Source: Afipia birgiae 34632 (GTDB taxonomy: Bacteria > Pseudomonadota > Alphaproteobacteria > Rhizobiales > Xanthobacteraceae). From it: a DNA stretch of 64,000 bases. Shown here piece after piece: positions 35,380 to 44,769 of this stretch. The stretch lies in NCBI RefSeq assembly GCF_000308295.2, contig NZ_HG326652.1:2638818-2702817 (forward strand). The letters are read 5' to 3'. Position 1 is the first letter of the stretch; each line of letters opens with the position of its first letter. A program made the position numbers and the translations under genes. Under the pieces are notes generated by a model that saw nothing but the letters and a program-made list of their open reading frames with translations, did not search any database and was not told the origin of the DNA.

Positions 35380-36834
35380 TCATGGGATGACAAAATTGTC
35401 CGTCGCGAACGCCGCTTCCCCGAGGCCTATATCTGTGATGCGAAACGTGAGCGGCGTTGTTTTTGGAAGTTCGCCGGCTGGCTTGGCCGTAACGAGAACA
35501 CGCAACTCTGTTGTTTGATCGCGTCCCAGCACTACCGTCGGCCTGTCCGGTGTGATCGAATCCGCGCCGACCACATGAGCTATCGCACCGCTTACACCGT
35601 CGACATCGATCGCGATCGTCCGATCGAAGCCGCGCTTGTTCAACAAGCGCACCGTGTACGCGTTGCGGATCGAGCCATCGCTCAGTTTGATGGCGACGGG
35701 GTTGCGGTCATGCAGCACGCTAATATCCAGCAATGAACGCGTCAGGAGCGCATACAACATGATGCTTCCGACACCGGCGATCAGGGCGGCATAGACAATT
35801 GTCCGCGGGCGAACGATCTTGAATATCTCGGACTTCCCGGCCCGCCGACGCTGAATGTTAATATCGTTGTCGTAACCGATCAGGCGGATCGGCCTGCCGA
35901 TCTTTGTCATCACGGTGTCGCACGCATCGATGCAAAGGCCGCACTGAATGCAATCCATTTGCGCGCCGTCCCGAATATCGATTCCAGTCGGGCAAACCGC
36001 AACGCATTGGCGGCAGTCGATACAGTCGCCTACCGTCTCACCAAGCGCGCGCCGCTCCAGCGCCTTCTTGAGTGATGTGCGCTCCTCGCCCCGGTCGTAC
36101 TTGTAGGTGACGTTCAGCGCCCACTCGTCGGTCAGGGCCGCCTGGATCCGCGGCCATGGGCACATGTAAACGCAAACCTGCTCGCGCATGAACCCCGCCA
36201 GCACATAGGTCGTGAATGTCAGGATCAGGATCCAGACATAGGCCAGCATCGGCGCCTGGAAGGTCAGGAGTTGCATCACGAGGGTGGGCGCGTTGTTGAA
36301 ATACAAAACCCAGGCGCCGCCCGTCCACCACGCGATCATGATCCAGATCGAATGCTTCAGCACGATTTCAGAACAACGCTGGAGCGTATAGCCCTCCGCG
36401 TCCTTTTTCATGCGCTCGCGGCGATCTCCCTCGATGACGCGCTCGACCGCGTAAAAGAGATCCGTCCAGACCGTTTGCGGGCACAGATAGCCGCACCAGA
36501 TTCGGCCACCGACCGCGTTCATTAGAAACAGCGTCAAGGCGGCGAGGATCAGGAGGCCTGTGAAGTAGTAGACTTCCTGCGGCCAAAGCTCAATGAAGAA
36601 GAAGTAGAAGCGGCTGTTCGGTAGATCCACCAGCACCGCCTGATCGGGCGCACCTACGCCACGGTTCCACCGGATGAATGGCAGAAAGTAGTAGATGCCA
36701 AGGCAAACAACCATCAGCTTCCATTTGATGCTGCGGAATGTTCCCGAGATACTCTGCGGATAGACTTTCTTTTGAGCCGCATACAGCGGCCCATAGTCAT
36801 CGGCTTCTTGATCAGATGTGGTGTTTTGGTTCAT
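35380..36834 (-). CDS. ccoG: Cytochrome oxidase accessory protein CcoG/FixG
   Basis: 484-residue membrane iron-sulfur protein implicated in copper reduction for cbb3 assembly. Several N-terminal membrane helices, then two ferredoxin-like cluster motifs, CIDCRQCVAVCP and CIQCGLCIDACD, then the immunoglobulin-like C-terminal domain. First gene of fixGHIS; an anaerobox lies at 36886-36899, correctly placed for a start site about 17 bases before ATG. Confidence 0.95.
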   Translation of the reverse strand: MNQNTTSDQEADDYGPLYAAQKKVYPQSISGTFRSIKWKLMVVCLGIYYFLPFIRWNRGVGAPDQAVLVDLPNSRFYFFFIELWPQEVYYFTGLLILAALTLFLMNAVGGRIWCGYLCPQTVWTDLFYAVERVIEGDRRERMKKDAEGYTLQRCSEIVLKHSIWIMIAWWTGGAWVLYFNNAPTLVMQLLTFQAPMLAYVWILILTFTTYVLAGFMREQVCVYMCPWPRIQAALTDEWALNVTYKYDRGEERTSLKKALERRALGETVGDCIDCRQCVAVCPTGIDIRDGAQMDCIQCGLCIDACDTVMTKIGRPIRLIGYDNDINIQRRRAGKSEIFKIVRPRTIVYAALIAGVGSIMLYALLTRSLLDISVLHDRNPVAIKLSDGSIRNAYTVRLLNKRGFDRTIAIDVDGVSGAIAHVVGADSITPDRPTVVLGRDQTTELRVLVTAKPAGELPKTTPLTFRITDIGLGEAAFATDNFVIP

Positions 36835-36885
36835 GAGGGATTGGCCTCGCGCTACCTCACGATAGCCGTGACTGCTCCAACATTA

Positions 36886-36899
36886 TTGATCCAACTCAA
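36886..36899 (-). promoter_or_regulatory. Anaerobox for fixGHIS
   Basis: TTGAT-CCAA-CTCAA differs from TTGAT-N4-ATCAA at one base. Its centre is about 58 bp upstream of the fixG ATG, which puts a class II start site near 36852. Confidence 0.75.
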
Positions 36900-36935
36900 G
36901 CCGGAGCCGGATAGCCACGATGCGACTTGCACTCA

Positions 36936-37811
36936 CTATTTTCCGCCGCCGAGCGAATGGACGTAAACCGCCAAGGCCTTGATCGTCGCTGGATCGAGGC
37001 GACCGCTCCAGGCCGGCATGACACCTGCCCGGCCGTTGGTGATGCTCTCGATAATGGCTTGCTCGTCCGATCCATAAAGCCAGATTTTGTCAGTGAGGTC
37101 TGGCGCCCCCTGTTCAATGTTGCCCTTGGCGTTATCGCCGTGACAAGCTGCACAGTTTTCAGCAAATATCTTCTGTCCGGCGACCCGGTCAAAGTCTTTG
37201 GCCGTGGAAAGACCCGACAGCGACCTGACATAGTTGGCGACCGTGACGATCTGGTCCTTCTTCAGGATGCCATCTCTGCCGAAAGCAAGCATGGCCCCTT
37301 CATGCGCCTTGGGATGACCTGATCGCACGCCGAACTCGATGGTTCGACCGATTTGGGCCGCCGAACCGCCCCATAACCATTCGTCGTCGTTCAGATTGGG
37401 GTAGCCTTTCGCACCTGCGCCGCCGCTGCCGTGGCAGGGGGCACAATTGTCACCGAATGCAGCCTTACCGCGCGCGCGCGCCAGCGCGAAAAGCGCCGGG
37501 TCCTTTTCGATATCGGCAAGAGGTGTGACGTTGAGAGATGCCATCTTCGCACCACGAACCTTCTCAAGATTCGCAAGCTCGACTGCGACATCCGCACGCG
37601 ACGAGTATTGGATGAAACCCGTGGTGTAACTTTGAACGAGCGGCCATGCCGGATAAACGATCCAGTATGCGACGGCCCACACAATGGTCGCGTAAAATGT
37701 CAGAATCCACCAGCGTGGCAGCGGAGTGTTCAACTCCTTGATCCCGTCCCACTGGTGTCCTGTTGTGGACGTTCCGGTTACGGAATCAATCTCTTCCTTG
37801 TGATCCGTCAT
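36936..37811 (-). CDS. ccoP: cbb3-type cytochrome c oxidase subunit III (CcoP/FixP)
   Basis: 291-residue dihaem subunit. One N-terminal membrane helix (PRWWILTFYATIVWAVAYWIVYPAWP), then two cytochrome c domains with CAPCH and CAACH. It accepts electrons from the bc1 complex or soluble cytochromes. Start is six bp after ccoQ. Confidence 0.96.
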   Translation of the reverse strand: MTDHKEEIDSVTGTSTTGHQWDGIKELNTPLPRWWILTFYATIVWAVAYWIVYPAWPLVQSYTTGFIQYSSRADVAVELANLEKVRGAKMASLNVTPLADIEKDPALFALARARGKAAFGDNCAPCHGSGGAGAKGYPNLNDDEWLWGGSAAQIGRTIEFGVRSGHPKAHEGAMLAFGRDGILKKDQIVTVANYVRSLSGLSTAKDFDRVAGQKIFAENCAACHGDNAKGNIEQGAPDLTDKIWLYGSDEQAIIESITNGRAGVMPAWSGRLDPATIKALAVYVHSLGGGK

Positions 37812-37817
37812 AAACCG

Positions 37818-37982
37818 TCAGTCCTCTCGTAGCGGAAGTCGCGATGCGGCATCGAACATCGCCTTGTTGCGAGGCCACAGTGCGTAGACAACAATGGAGA
37901 AAAAGATGCCTACAAATATGGGCGTCCACCAAGTCACGACAAAACCAGACACGGCATTCTGGACGGTAAGAATCGCTTTCAT
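37818..37982 (-). CDS. ccoQ: cbb3-type cytochrome c oxidase subunit IV (CcoQ/FixQ)
   Basis: 54-residue protein found by reading the gap between ccoO and ccoP: it begins MKAILTVQNAVSG, has a single membrane helix (WWTPIFVGIFFSIVVYALW) and ends RLPLRED. Position and topology are exactly those of CcoQ, which stabilises the complex. Spacing is 12 bp from ccoO and 6 bp from ccoP. Confidence 0.93.
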   Translation of the reverse strand: MKAILTVQNAVSGFVVTWWTPIFVGIFFSIVVYALWPRNKAMFDAASRLPLRED

Positions 37983-37994
37983 GTCCTGGTTTTC

Positions 37995-38729
37995 CTATCG
38001 AAGGTTCGCTTTTTCGTCGTACAGCTTGAAATCGACAAGCGTACCAAGCATCTGCAGGTAGGCAACCAGCGCGTCCATCTCGGTCGGATTTCCCGGCTTG
38101 CCATCAAAATTCCGCGCAATCGCCTTCGGATAACGCTTCGTCAAGCCGTCGACGTCACCGTTATCCGGATCGACCTGCGCTTTGAGATCCGCGGCCGCGT
38201 TGGCGATCTGCTCGTCCGAATACGGCACGCCCACCGTGCGGTTCGCGCGCAGGTGACCGGCAATGGTTGATGCATCGACTTCGGTCTCTGACAGAAACGG
38301 ATAGCCCGGCATAACCGATTGCGGCACGATGGCGCGCGGATTCACCAGATGCGTGACGTGCCACTCATCTGAGTATTTTGCGCCGACGCGAGCGAGATCA
38401 GGGCCTGTCCGCTTGGAGCCCCACTGAAACGGATGATCGTACATACTCTCCGCCGCGAGCGAATAGTGCCCGTAGCGCTCGACTTCATCGCGCAGCGGAC
38501 GGATCATCTGCGAATGGCAGAGATAGCAACCCTCGCGGACATAGACATTGCGCCCGGCCAGCTCGAGGGGAGTGTACGGCCGCATGCCGTCGACCTTCTC
38601 GATCGTGCTCTTCAGGTAGAACAATGGTGTTATTTCAACGAGACCACCGATCGCAATAACTGCGAGAATTCCGATAATGAGGATGACAGAATTCTTCTCG
38701 AAGATCTGATGACGTTTCCAGAATGACAT
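37995..38729 (-). CDS. ccoO: cbb3-type cytochrome c oxidase subunit II (CcoO/FixO)
   Basis: 244-residue monohaem subunit: N-terminal membrane anchor ([19 protein letters not shown]) and CYLCH haem c site, with the Met ligand probably in SVMPGYP. ATG at 38729 has GGAG eight bases upstream and leaves 11 bp to ccoN. Confidence 0.96.
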   Translation of the reverse strand: MSFWKRHQIFEKNSVILIIGILAVIAIGGLVEITPLFYLKSTIEKVDGMRPYTPLELAGRNVYVREGCYLCHSQMIRPLRDEVERYGHYSLAAESMYDHPFQWGSKRTGPDLARVGAKYSDEWHVTHLVNPRAIVPQSVMPGYPFLSETEVDASTIAGHLRANRTVGVPYSDEQIANAAADLKAQVDPDNGDVDGLTKRYPKAIARNFDGKPGNPTEMDALVAYLQMLGTLVDFKLYDEKANLR

Positions 38730-38740
38730 GTGACCGCTCC

Positions 38741-40390
38741 TCACTCGGCAGGTTGAAGAGCAGGCGCCGGCGCGACTTCCGAGACCTCGTCAACACGTAC
38801 AGTCATCCAGAGATTGTAGGTCATGATCAGCGCTCCGATCAGGAACAACGCGCCACCCGCGGCCCGGATGATGTAGAACGGGTGCATCGCTTCGACAGTT
38901 TCGATGAAGGAATATTCAAGGAAGCCGAGCGACGTATAGGCCCGCCACATCAGGCCTTGCAGGATGCCCGATACCCACATGGCGGAGATGTACAGAACGA
39001 TGCCGATTGTCGCGATCCAGAAGTGCCAGTTGACGAGTTTGAGACTGTAGAGCCCCTTTCGATTCCACAGCCATGGCACGAGGCAATAGAGCGCGCCGAA
39101 AGAAACGAATCCGACCCATCCGAGCGCACCCGAATGCACGTGGCCGATCGTCCAGTCCGTGTAATGGCTCAGCGAATTGACGGCCTTGATCGACATCAAC
39201 GGTCCTTCGAACGTCGCCATGCCGTAGAAAGCGACGGAAACGACCATCATCCGAAGAACCGGATCGGTACGCAGCTTGTCCCACGCACCGGACAGCGTCA
39301 TCAGACCGTTGATCATGCCGCCCCATGACGGCATCCACAACATGATGGAGAACGTCATGCCGAGCGTCTGCGCCCAGTCCGGAAGAGCGGTATAGTGGAG
39401 GTGATGCGGGCCTGCCCAGATGTACAGGAAAATGATCGCCCAAAAGTGGATGATCGAAAGACGATAAGAATAGACCGGCCGCTCCGCCCGCTTCGGAATG
39501 AAGTAGTACATGATAGCGAGGAAGCCGGCAGTCAGGAAAAAACCGACTGCGTTGTGGCCGTACCACCACTGGAACATCGCATCCTGTACGCCGCCCCACG
39601 CGATGTAGGACTTCGAACCGAACAACGATACCGGCACCCCCGGATTGTTACCGAGGTGAAGCACCGCGATGGTGACGATGAATGCAAGATAGAACCAGTT
39701 CGCGACGAAGATATGAGGTTCCTTGCGCTTGACCAGTGTTGCAAGAAACACGAGCAGGTAGGTCACCCATACAATCGTCAACAGGAGGTCGGCGTACCAT
39801 TCCGGCTCGGCATACTCCTTCGACTGCGTCACGCCGAGCAGATAGCCGGTACCTGCGATCAGAATGAAGAAATTGTATCCGAGCACAACGAACCAGGGAG
39901 CGAGATCGCCCGCGAGGCGTACACGACATGTCCTCTGTACGACATAGAGGGACGTCGCGATAAGAACGTTACCGCCAAACGCGAAAACGACCGCCGAGGT
40001 ATGTAACGGTCGCATCCGCCCGAACGTCGTCCACGGCAGATCGAAGTTCAACGCCGGCCATGCGAGCTGCGAAGCGATGAGAAGACCGACGGCGAATCCG
40101 GCGACCCCCCAGACCACCGCCATCACCGAGGCGAATTTGATCGGCCCGAAGCTATAGTTCGGTTGACCGTTGATTTCCTGTGGAGGCAGAGATGCCGGCC
40201 GGTCGAAATAGCGATTCACGATAGCGAACGTAGCCAGCAGACTGGCCGCTGCGCTCACCCATGCATGAAATGCGAATGCTGTATCGTGCGCCCTTGCCGC
40301 AGCGACGATGCAGAGCAACACTGAAGACGCAAAAAAGGCAGCCAGGCTGCCCTCTCCGAACGTCATCCACTTGATCTCTTGTCGGTTCAT
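38741..40390 (-). CDS. ccoN: cbb3-type cytochrome c oxidase subunit I (CcoN/FixN)
   Basis: 549-residue catalytic subunit with twelve or so membrane helices and haem b/b3-CuB sites ([51 protein letters not shown]). I choose ATG at 40390 over that at 40429: the anaerobox at 40448-40461 should place the transcript start near 40414, downstream of the longer start. First gene of fixNOQP, the high-affinity oxidase for microaerobic growth. Confidence 0.95.
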   Translation of the reverse strand: MNRQEIKWMTFGEGSLAAFFASSVLLCIVAAARAHDTAFAFHAWVSAAASLLATFAIVNRYFDRPASLPPQEINGQPNYSFGPIKFASVMAVVWGVAGFAVGLLIASQLAWPALNFDLPWTTFGRMRPLHTSAVVFAFGGNVLIATSLYVVQRTCRVRLAGDLAPWFVVLGYNFFILIAGTGYLLGVTQSKEYAEPEWYADLLLTIVWVTYLLVFLATLVKRKEPHIFVANWFYLAFIVTIAVLHLGNNPGVPVSLFGSKSYIAWGGVQDAMFQWWYGHNAVGFFLTAGFLAIMYYFIPKRAERPVYSYRLSIIHFWAIIFLYIWAGPHHLHYTALPDWAQTLGMTFSIMLWMPSWGGMINGLMTLSGAWDKLRTDPVLRMMVVSVAFYGMATFEGPLMSIKAVNSLSHYTDWTIGHVHSGALGWVGFVSFGALYCLVPWLWNRKGLYSLKLVNWHFWIATIGIVLYISAMWVSGILQGLMWRAYTSLGFLEYSFIETVEAMHPFYIIRAAGGALFLIGALIMTYNLWMTVRVDEVSEVAPAPALQPAE

Positions 40391-40447
40391 GATTGAAATT
40401 TCTCGGTGCTTGTCCACATCATCAATCATGACCTTGCGTTGAGAAAC

Positions 40448-40461
40448 TTGATCGAGATCAA
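40448..40461 (-). promoter_or_regulatory. Anaerobox for fixNOQP
   Basis: TTGAT-CGAG-ATCAA, a perfect FNR/FixK site, centred about 64 bp upstream of the chosen fixN ATG. Confidence 0.9.
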
Positions 40462-40492
40462 CCGCGCACCAATCTGCCCCGATCTTATCGAG

Positions 40493-40933
40493 TCAAACCT
40501 GCAGCGGTGGGGTGCGCTGTTCGGCGGCCGCTTCGCTCTTCGCGCGCAAAGCTTCCAGAGTGAATGTGTTGGGGCAGTAATCTGACCGGCCGGATTTTTT
40601 CTGCTGAAAGTCGCTGGCGCATCGCTTTGCCGAGGAGCAACTCGCGCAAACGCGATTGAGGTCGCCGAATTGCTTCGGATACCGATTCTGCAGGAGTTCC
40701 TCGGATAGTCCTATTTCCACAAGCCGTTGCTTCAGAAGCGCCTGCACACCGACGTCACTTTTGGCAACCACTAACAGCTCGGAGACGGATACTCCGAAGT
40801 CTCTGGCAATCCTGTTGATTTCCTCCGGATCCAGCTTCCGCAATTCATCCGATTGGCTGAATCGATGCGAGAGCCTCTTTGCCCACGAAACAACATGACC
40901 AATCATCGGAACACTTCCGAAACGTCGCTCCAT
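40493..40933 (-). CDS. DUF6455-type cysteine-containing protein
   Basis: 146-residue protein of unknown function. The C-terminal half has VCASCSSAKRCASDF and DYCPNTFTLEAL, the cysteine pattern I associate with DUF6455 proteins of alphaproteobacteria, possibly a metal or cluster site. The middle holds a helical segment (LRKLDPEEINRIARDFGVSVSELL) like an XRE fragment. ATG at 40933 has AGGAGG five bases upstream; the longer reading overlaps the small membrane protein gene. Downstream of anaerobox 41223-41236, so it is probably oxygen-controlled. Confidence 0.78.
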   Translation of the reverse strand: MERRFGSVPMIGHVVSWAKRLSHRFSQSDELRKLDPEEINRIARDFGVSVSELLVVAKSDVGVQALLKQRLVEIGLSEELLQNRYPKQFGDLNRVCASCSSAKRCASDFQQKKSGRSDYCPNTFTLEALRAKSEAAAEQRTPPLQV

Positions 40934-41025
40934 CGATTCCTCCTGCATCTGAACGAGATTCTTCCGTGGACTGGACGAGATCGCCAGGATCCACAAAACC
41001 GCGGCAAGTGTTTCTGGTTGACCGC

Positions 41026-41169
41026 TCAGAACGCCCTTCGCCGGGGCTTTGCAACATCGTTCTTCAAGCGATGTGGCCTCGTCTGAAAATCCGCCCACAT
41101 CAGAACAGCACCAAACATTACAAACATGGTCACGATAATCGCAGACAGAATCATTGCATTGGCAGGCAT
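41026..41169 (-). CDS. Small membrane protein under anaerobox control
   Basis: 47 residues read from the gap: MPANAMILSAIIVTMFVMFGAV at the N terminus forms one membrane helix, followed by a basic tail ending KPRRRAF. GGGAG lies seven bases before ATG. A perfect anaerobox at 41223-41236 predicts a start site about 20 bases upstream. I do not recognise the family; its place beside cbb3 genes suggests a small oxidase-associated or stress peptide. Confidence 0.65.
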   Translation of the reverse strand: MPANAMILSAIIVTMFVMFGAVLMWADFQTRPHRLKNDVAKPRRRAF

Positions 41170-41222
41170 AGCCGTCTCCCGTTTGTCAGGGAGCAGCGTG
41201 GAGCACCTGTCAAACGCCGTCT

Positions 41223-41236
41223 TTGATGCGGATCAA
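41223..41236 (-). promoter_or_regulatory. Anaerobox for the small membrane protein/DUF6455 genes
   Basis: TTGAT-GCGG-ATCAA, perfect. Centre is about 61 bp upstream of the small protein ATG. The gene on its other side (fnrN) points towards it, so only the minus strand is served. Confidence 0.85.
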
Positions 41237-41295
41237 TTTAGGGCGGCTATTGACGCAATTTGCGTCCGGGACAATCCAGCGTGAAACAGTGAGAG

Positions 41296-42015
41296 TCAGG
41301 CTACGGCCAGTGCTTCGACTCGCCCCAGATTGATCAGGCGAACGCCCCCAGGGACAATCAAGATCGTATTCTCACGCTCGAGTCTGGTCAGTGTCCGGCT
41401 GACGGTTTCAACCGTCAGCCCGAGATAATCCGCAATGTCCTGTCTGCTCATGGGCAGGTGGATTGTTTTCGTCGAACGGCCAATCCTCTCCAAACGGTCC
41501 CGCCAGCCAATGAGAAACGCCGCAATTTTCTCTTCCGCAGATCGTCGTCCTAGCGAGACCATATGATTTTGAGCCAGTACGAGCTCATTTCGCGCAAAAT
41601 CGTTCATCCGCTGCAACATACGAGGCTTACTTTCGATGAATCGGGAGAAGGGCTCCTTTGGAAGCCGGCATGCCCTGACCGGCTCGACCGCATCCGCGGA
41701 GAGGCCGTAACGAATGCCCGTCGCAACTCCTATGAAATCACCGGGCAGCGCAAATCCGATAATCTGCCGCCGGCCATCTGGCAGCAACTTGTAGAGCCTA
41801 ACGGTCCCTTCAGAGACATTGAAGCTCGCGTCGGATTGATCTCCCTCCGAGAACAACGGCTCCTTTGAACCAAAACGCACGCGTTGTGACAGCCTCACCA
41901 GTTCTCGAAGTTCACTTTCATCGAGGGCGTCACAGATACTGAGCGAGCGTATTGCACAGAGGAGGCAGCCCGCGGGTTCATTGTCCGGATGACCCGGAGG
42001 AATGCGATGACACAT
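41296..42015 (-). CDS. FNR-type oxygen-sensing regulator (FnrN/AadR-like)
   Basis: 239-residue Crp/Fnr regulator. Four cysteines, C17, C20, C28 and C116 (CLLCAIRSLSIC and VRACRLP), match the [4Fe-4S] pattern of FNR, so it probably senses oxygen directly. cNMP-like domain about 25-150; C-terminal HTH MSRQDIADYLGLTVETVSRTLTRL with the E-xx-SR recognition residues that read TTGA half-sites. An anaerobox at 42095-42108 precedes it (possible autoregulation). With fixK2 broken, it is the obvious protein left to activate the local anaeroboxes. Confidence 0.93.
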   Translation of the reverse strand: MCHRIPPGHPDNEPAGCLLCAIRSLSICDALDESELRELVRLSQRVRFGSKEPLFSEGDQSDASFNVSEGTVRLYKLLPDGRRQIIGFALPGDFIGVATGIRYGLSADAVEPVRACRLPKEPFSRFIESKPRMLQRMNDFARNELVLAQNHMVSLGRRSAEEKIAAFLIGWRDRLERIGRSTKTIHLPMSRQDIADYLGLTVETVSRTLTRLERENTILIVPGGVRLINLGRVEALAVA

Positions 42016-42094
42016 CCAGGACTCTCGCCTTCACAAAGTTTTGCCGGTTCAAATGCTCGTCAGAACAAATCATAGCGACTTTGACGGTGATGGA

Positions 42095-42108
42095 TTGATG
42101 CAAATCAA
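42095..42108. promoter_or_regulatory. Divergent anaerobox between fnrN and cytochrome c
   Basis: TTGAT-GCAA-ATCAA, perfect. Start sites would fall near 42061 for fnrN and 42142 for the cytochrome gene; both fit the start codons. Confidence 0.85.
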
Positions 42109-42180
42109 TGCGGGGCGTGGCGAGCGCAGGAAAATCCAAAGACACGCGCAACTCCGGCGCCTCACACCAGAATATCGACG

Positions 42181-42501
42181 ATGCGATACCTTTACGTTTA
42201 CCTGGCGGCTGCGATCATCTCGGCGATGCCGTTCGGAGTCGAGGCAGCGTCTCCCGGCGAGCGGCGCGGCTTTATTTTCGCAAAGACCAATTGCGCTCGC
42301 TGTCATGCCATCGATCGATTCAATGCGAGTCCCCTCAAGATCGCGCCTCCGTTCCGCGAACTGCATCGGCGCTACAAGATCGAGACGCTCGCAGAGGCCT
42401 TTGCGGAGGGGATTTATACCGGCCACCCCACTATGCCGGCGTTTCAACTCGATCCAGATCAGATCAATGACCTTCTCGCATTCATGAAAAGCCTCGAATA
42501 A
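42181..42501 (+). CDS. Small periplasmic cytochrome c
   Basis: 106-residue c-type cytochrome: Sec signal peptide (LYVYLAAAIISAMPFGVEA), haem site CARCH at about 38-42 and a Met ligand in GHPTMPAF. Class I fold. Likely electron carrier in low-oxygen respiration, given the anaerobox 80 bp upstream and cbb3 genes nearby. Confidence 0.92.
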   Translation: MRYLYVYLAAAIISAMPFGVEAASPGERRGFIFAKTNCARCHAIDRFNASPLKIAPPFRELHRRYKIETLAEAFAEGIYTGHPTMPAFQLDPDQINDLLAFMKSLE

Positions 42502-42531
42502 AACCTACCGCCGATAGTCAGCGTCCTGGTC

Positions 42532-42957
42532 CTAGTCGTCGGTAGCGCATTTCCTAAGCGACCGCATGACGTCCTCGCGAGAAATTATCCCCGCCAGCCG
42601 CTCCCCTTCGATGACAGGAATGCTTTGCGTCCGATGCTCGACCATGAGCTGCAGCACCCGGGTCAATTTTGTAACGCCGCTTACATAGATGAATGCCGGG
42701 TTCATAATGTCGGCGACAGTGCGGCTCATAAGAGCCTCATATCTCGGAACCATTTGCGCGGGTGCAAATGCAAAGCAATTCAGAAAATCGAACTTCGTGA
42801 CAAGACCGATAACATGCGCATCCTCGGTCACCGGATAAGCGTTAAACTTGTCCCGCTCGAACAGCCCTAACAGACTATGCATTTCTGTTTCACGCGTTAC
42901 GGTCTTCACCTCGCGCGTCATACAACCGGCAGCCGTTTCCTCGATAAACCTGTACAA
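42532..42957 (-). CDS. Tandem CBS-domain protein
   Basis: 141 residues with two CBS domains (about 12-70, [27 protein letters not shown]; about 80-138, [36 protein letters not shown]). Such stand-alone pairs bind adenine nucleotides and often appear in FNR/FixK regulons. The start is taken as TTG at 42957, with AGGA eight bases upstream; no in-frame ATG lies before it, and the ATG at 42921 would cut into the first domain. Anaerobox 43045-43058 is correctly placed. Confidence 0.85.
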   Translation of the reverse strand: MYRFIEETAAGCMTREVKTVTRETEMHSLLGLFERDKFNAYPVTEDAHVIGLVTKFDFLNCFAFAPAQMVPRYEALMSRTVADIMNPAFIYVSGVTKLTRVLQLMVEHRTQSIPVIEGERLAGIISREDVMRSLRKCATDD

Positions 42958-43044
42958 AGAGGCGTCCTGCGCTTGGCATGGAAATCAGCACAAAAGTGCC
43001 TTCGTGGATTATTTGATATTTGCACGCTGTTCCGGCAGAATAAC

Positions 43045-43058
43045 TTGATCAAGATCAA
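43045..43058. promoter_or_regulatory. Divergent anaerobox between the CBS gene and fixL
   Basis: TTGAT-CAAG-ATCAA, perfect. Predicted start sites are near 43011 for the CBS gene and 43092 for fixL; the latter would make fixLJ itself oxygen-regulated. Confidence 0.8.
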
Positions 43059-43152
43059 TCGCGATCACATCCGTGATGCATACGGCACTCCTGAACCGTC
43101 TTTCGGGCTTTCCTCAATCTCGCAGTTTTGGCTCGGTTCGGACTTGAGCAAC

Positions 43153-44769
43153 ATGCGCGACTGGGCCAATACTCGCATCGAAGGGTTCTTGCCACGCTTT
43201 CCCATTGCGGAACATGAGACCCTGCGCGGGATCGAGAGGCGGATATTGAAAATAGACGATGAGGCATCGTCCGACGGGGCTTTTCGCGACGAGCACCTGC
43301 GGCTTGGTATCGACGGGTCCGGTATCGGCACTTGGGATATCGACTTAACGACCCAAAGAATGATCTGGTCCGCGGCCACGAGGAACCTGTTTGGCATTCC
43401 AGGTGACCAGCCGGTGGGCTACGAGCTCTTTCTCGCCTTGCTCGAGCCTGGAGACCGTGACCATGTCCAGATTGCAGTGACGCGATCTGTCGAAACCGGC
43501 TGTAATCTAGACATTCAATGCCGCGTTCGTGGGGGCGAACGTGGCCGTTGGGTTCGCGCCCGCGGGAGCATCGTAAAGGGTGATGACGGCGCTTCGCATC
43601 ATCTGAGCGGGATAGTCCTCGATATCGACGACCAGAAGCAGATCGAAGAGGCCTTGCGGACACGAGAAGGACATCTGCGATCGATCCTCGAAACAATACC
43701 GGATGCGATGATCGTCATTGACGGACGCGGGATCATCCAGCTCTTTAGCATCGCCGCTGAAAGGCAGTTTGGCTACACGGAGCAGCAGGCTATCGGTCAG
43801 AACGTAAGCATTCTGATGCCGAATCCTGACAGAAACCGCCACGACGGATACCTTGCCCGTTACCAGTCCACGGGCGAGCGGCACATTATTGGAATCGGCC
43901 GGATCGTCACCGGCCAGCGCAGGGACGGAACGACGTTTCCAATGCATCTCTCCATCGGCGAGATGAAGTCTGGCGGTCAACCCTTCTTTACCGGTTTCGT
44001 TCGCGATCTGACGGAGTATCAGCAGACTCAAGCGAGGCTTCAGGAACTTCAATCAGAAATCGCTCACGTCTCACGATTGAGCGCGATGGGTGAGATGGCG
44101 TCGGCCCTAGCACACGAACTCAATCAGCCGCTGGCAGCGATTAGCAACTATATGAACGGCTCGCGCCGCCTGCTTGCGTCGAGCGAGGATCCGAATGCAG
44201 CAAGGATTACCGCCGCTTTGGATCGGGCAGCGGAACAGGCCCTCCGCGCGGGACAGATTATCCGGCGACTACGCGATTTCGTGGCTCGCGGCGAATCGGA
44301 GAAGCGCATCGAGAGTCTATCAAAGCTGATCGAGGAGGCCGGCGCCTTGGGGCTGACCGGCGCGAGGGAGCAAGGTATCTTGCTGCGTTTCAACCTGGAT
44401 CCCGATTGCGATCTGGTATTGGTCGATCGTGTTCAAATCCAGCAGGTTCTGGTCAATCTGTTCCGGAATGCGCTAGAAGCCATGGCGAACACAGATCGGC
44501 GTGAGCTTGTGATCACCAATACCCGGGCTTCTGAAGACATGATCGAAGTTGAGGTTTCTGATACGGGGCACGGATTCGGCGACGACGTGCGGGCGAAGCT
44601 GTTCCAGACGTTCTTTACGACCAAGGAAACCGGAATGGGCGTGGGGCTTTCGATCAGCCGGAGCATTGTGGAGGCGCACGGAGGACGAATGTCCGTGGAA
44701 AGCAATTCCTGGGGCGGAGCCACATTCCGTCTTACGCTCCCGGCTGCATCGAGCGAGAGTCTCGACTGA
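43153..44769 (+). CDS. fixL: Oxygen-sensing histidine kinase FixL
   Basis: 538-residue soluble PAS-PAS histidine kinase. PAS-A about 45-165; haem PAS-B about 175-290 with proximal His H230 ([11 protein letters not shown]) and distal Arg R250 ([22 protein letters not shown]); H-box H321 ([13 protein letters not shown]); ATP domain with [17 protein letters not shown] and [12 protein letters not shown]. All three residues sit 30 positions later than in Bradyrhizobium FixL, as I remember its numbering. I start at ATG 43153 because the longer reading crosses the anaerobox and its predicted transcript start; TTG 43144 is possible. Phosphorylates FixJ when oxygen is low. Confidence 0.95.
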   Translation: MRDWANTRIEGFLPRFPIAEHETLRGIERRILKIDDEASSDGAFRDEHLRLGIDGSGIGTWDIDLTTQRMIWSAATRNLFGIPGDQPVGYELFLALLEPGDRDHVQIAVTRSVETGCNLDIQCRVRGGERGRWVRARGSIVKGDDGASHHLSGIVLDIDDQKQIEEALRTREGHLRSILETIPDAMIVIDGRGIIQLFSIAAERQFGYTEQQAIGQNVSILMPNPDRNRHDGYLARYQSTGERHIIGIGRIVTGQRRDGTTFPMHLSIGEMKSGGQPFFTGFVRDLTEYQQTQARLQELQSEIAHVSRLSAMGEMASALAHELNQPLAAISNYMNGSRRLLASSEDPNAARITAALDRAAEQALRAGQIIRRLRDFVARGESEKRIESLSKLIEEAGALGLTGAREQGILLRFNLDPDCDLVLVDRVQIQQVLVNLFRNALEAMANTDRRELVITNTRASEDMIEVEVSDTGHGFGDDVRAKLFQTFFTTKETGMGVGLSISRSIVEAHGGRMSVESNSWGGATFRLTLPAASSESLD

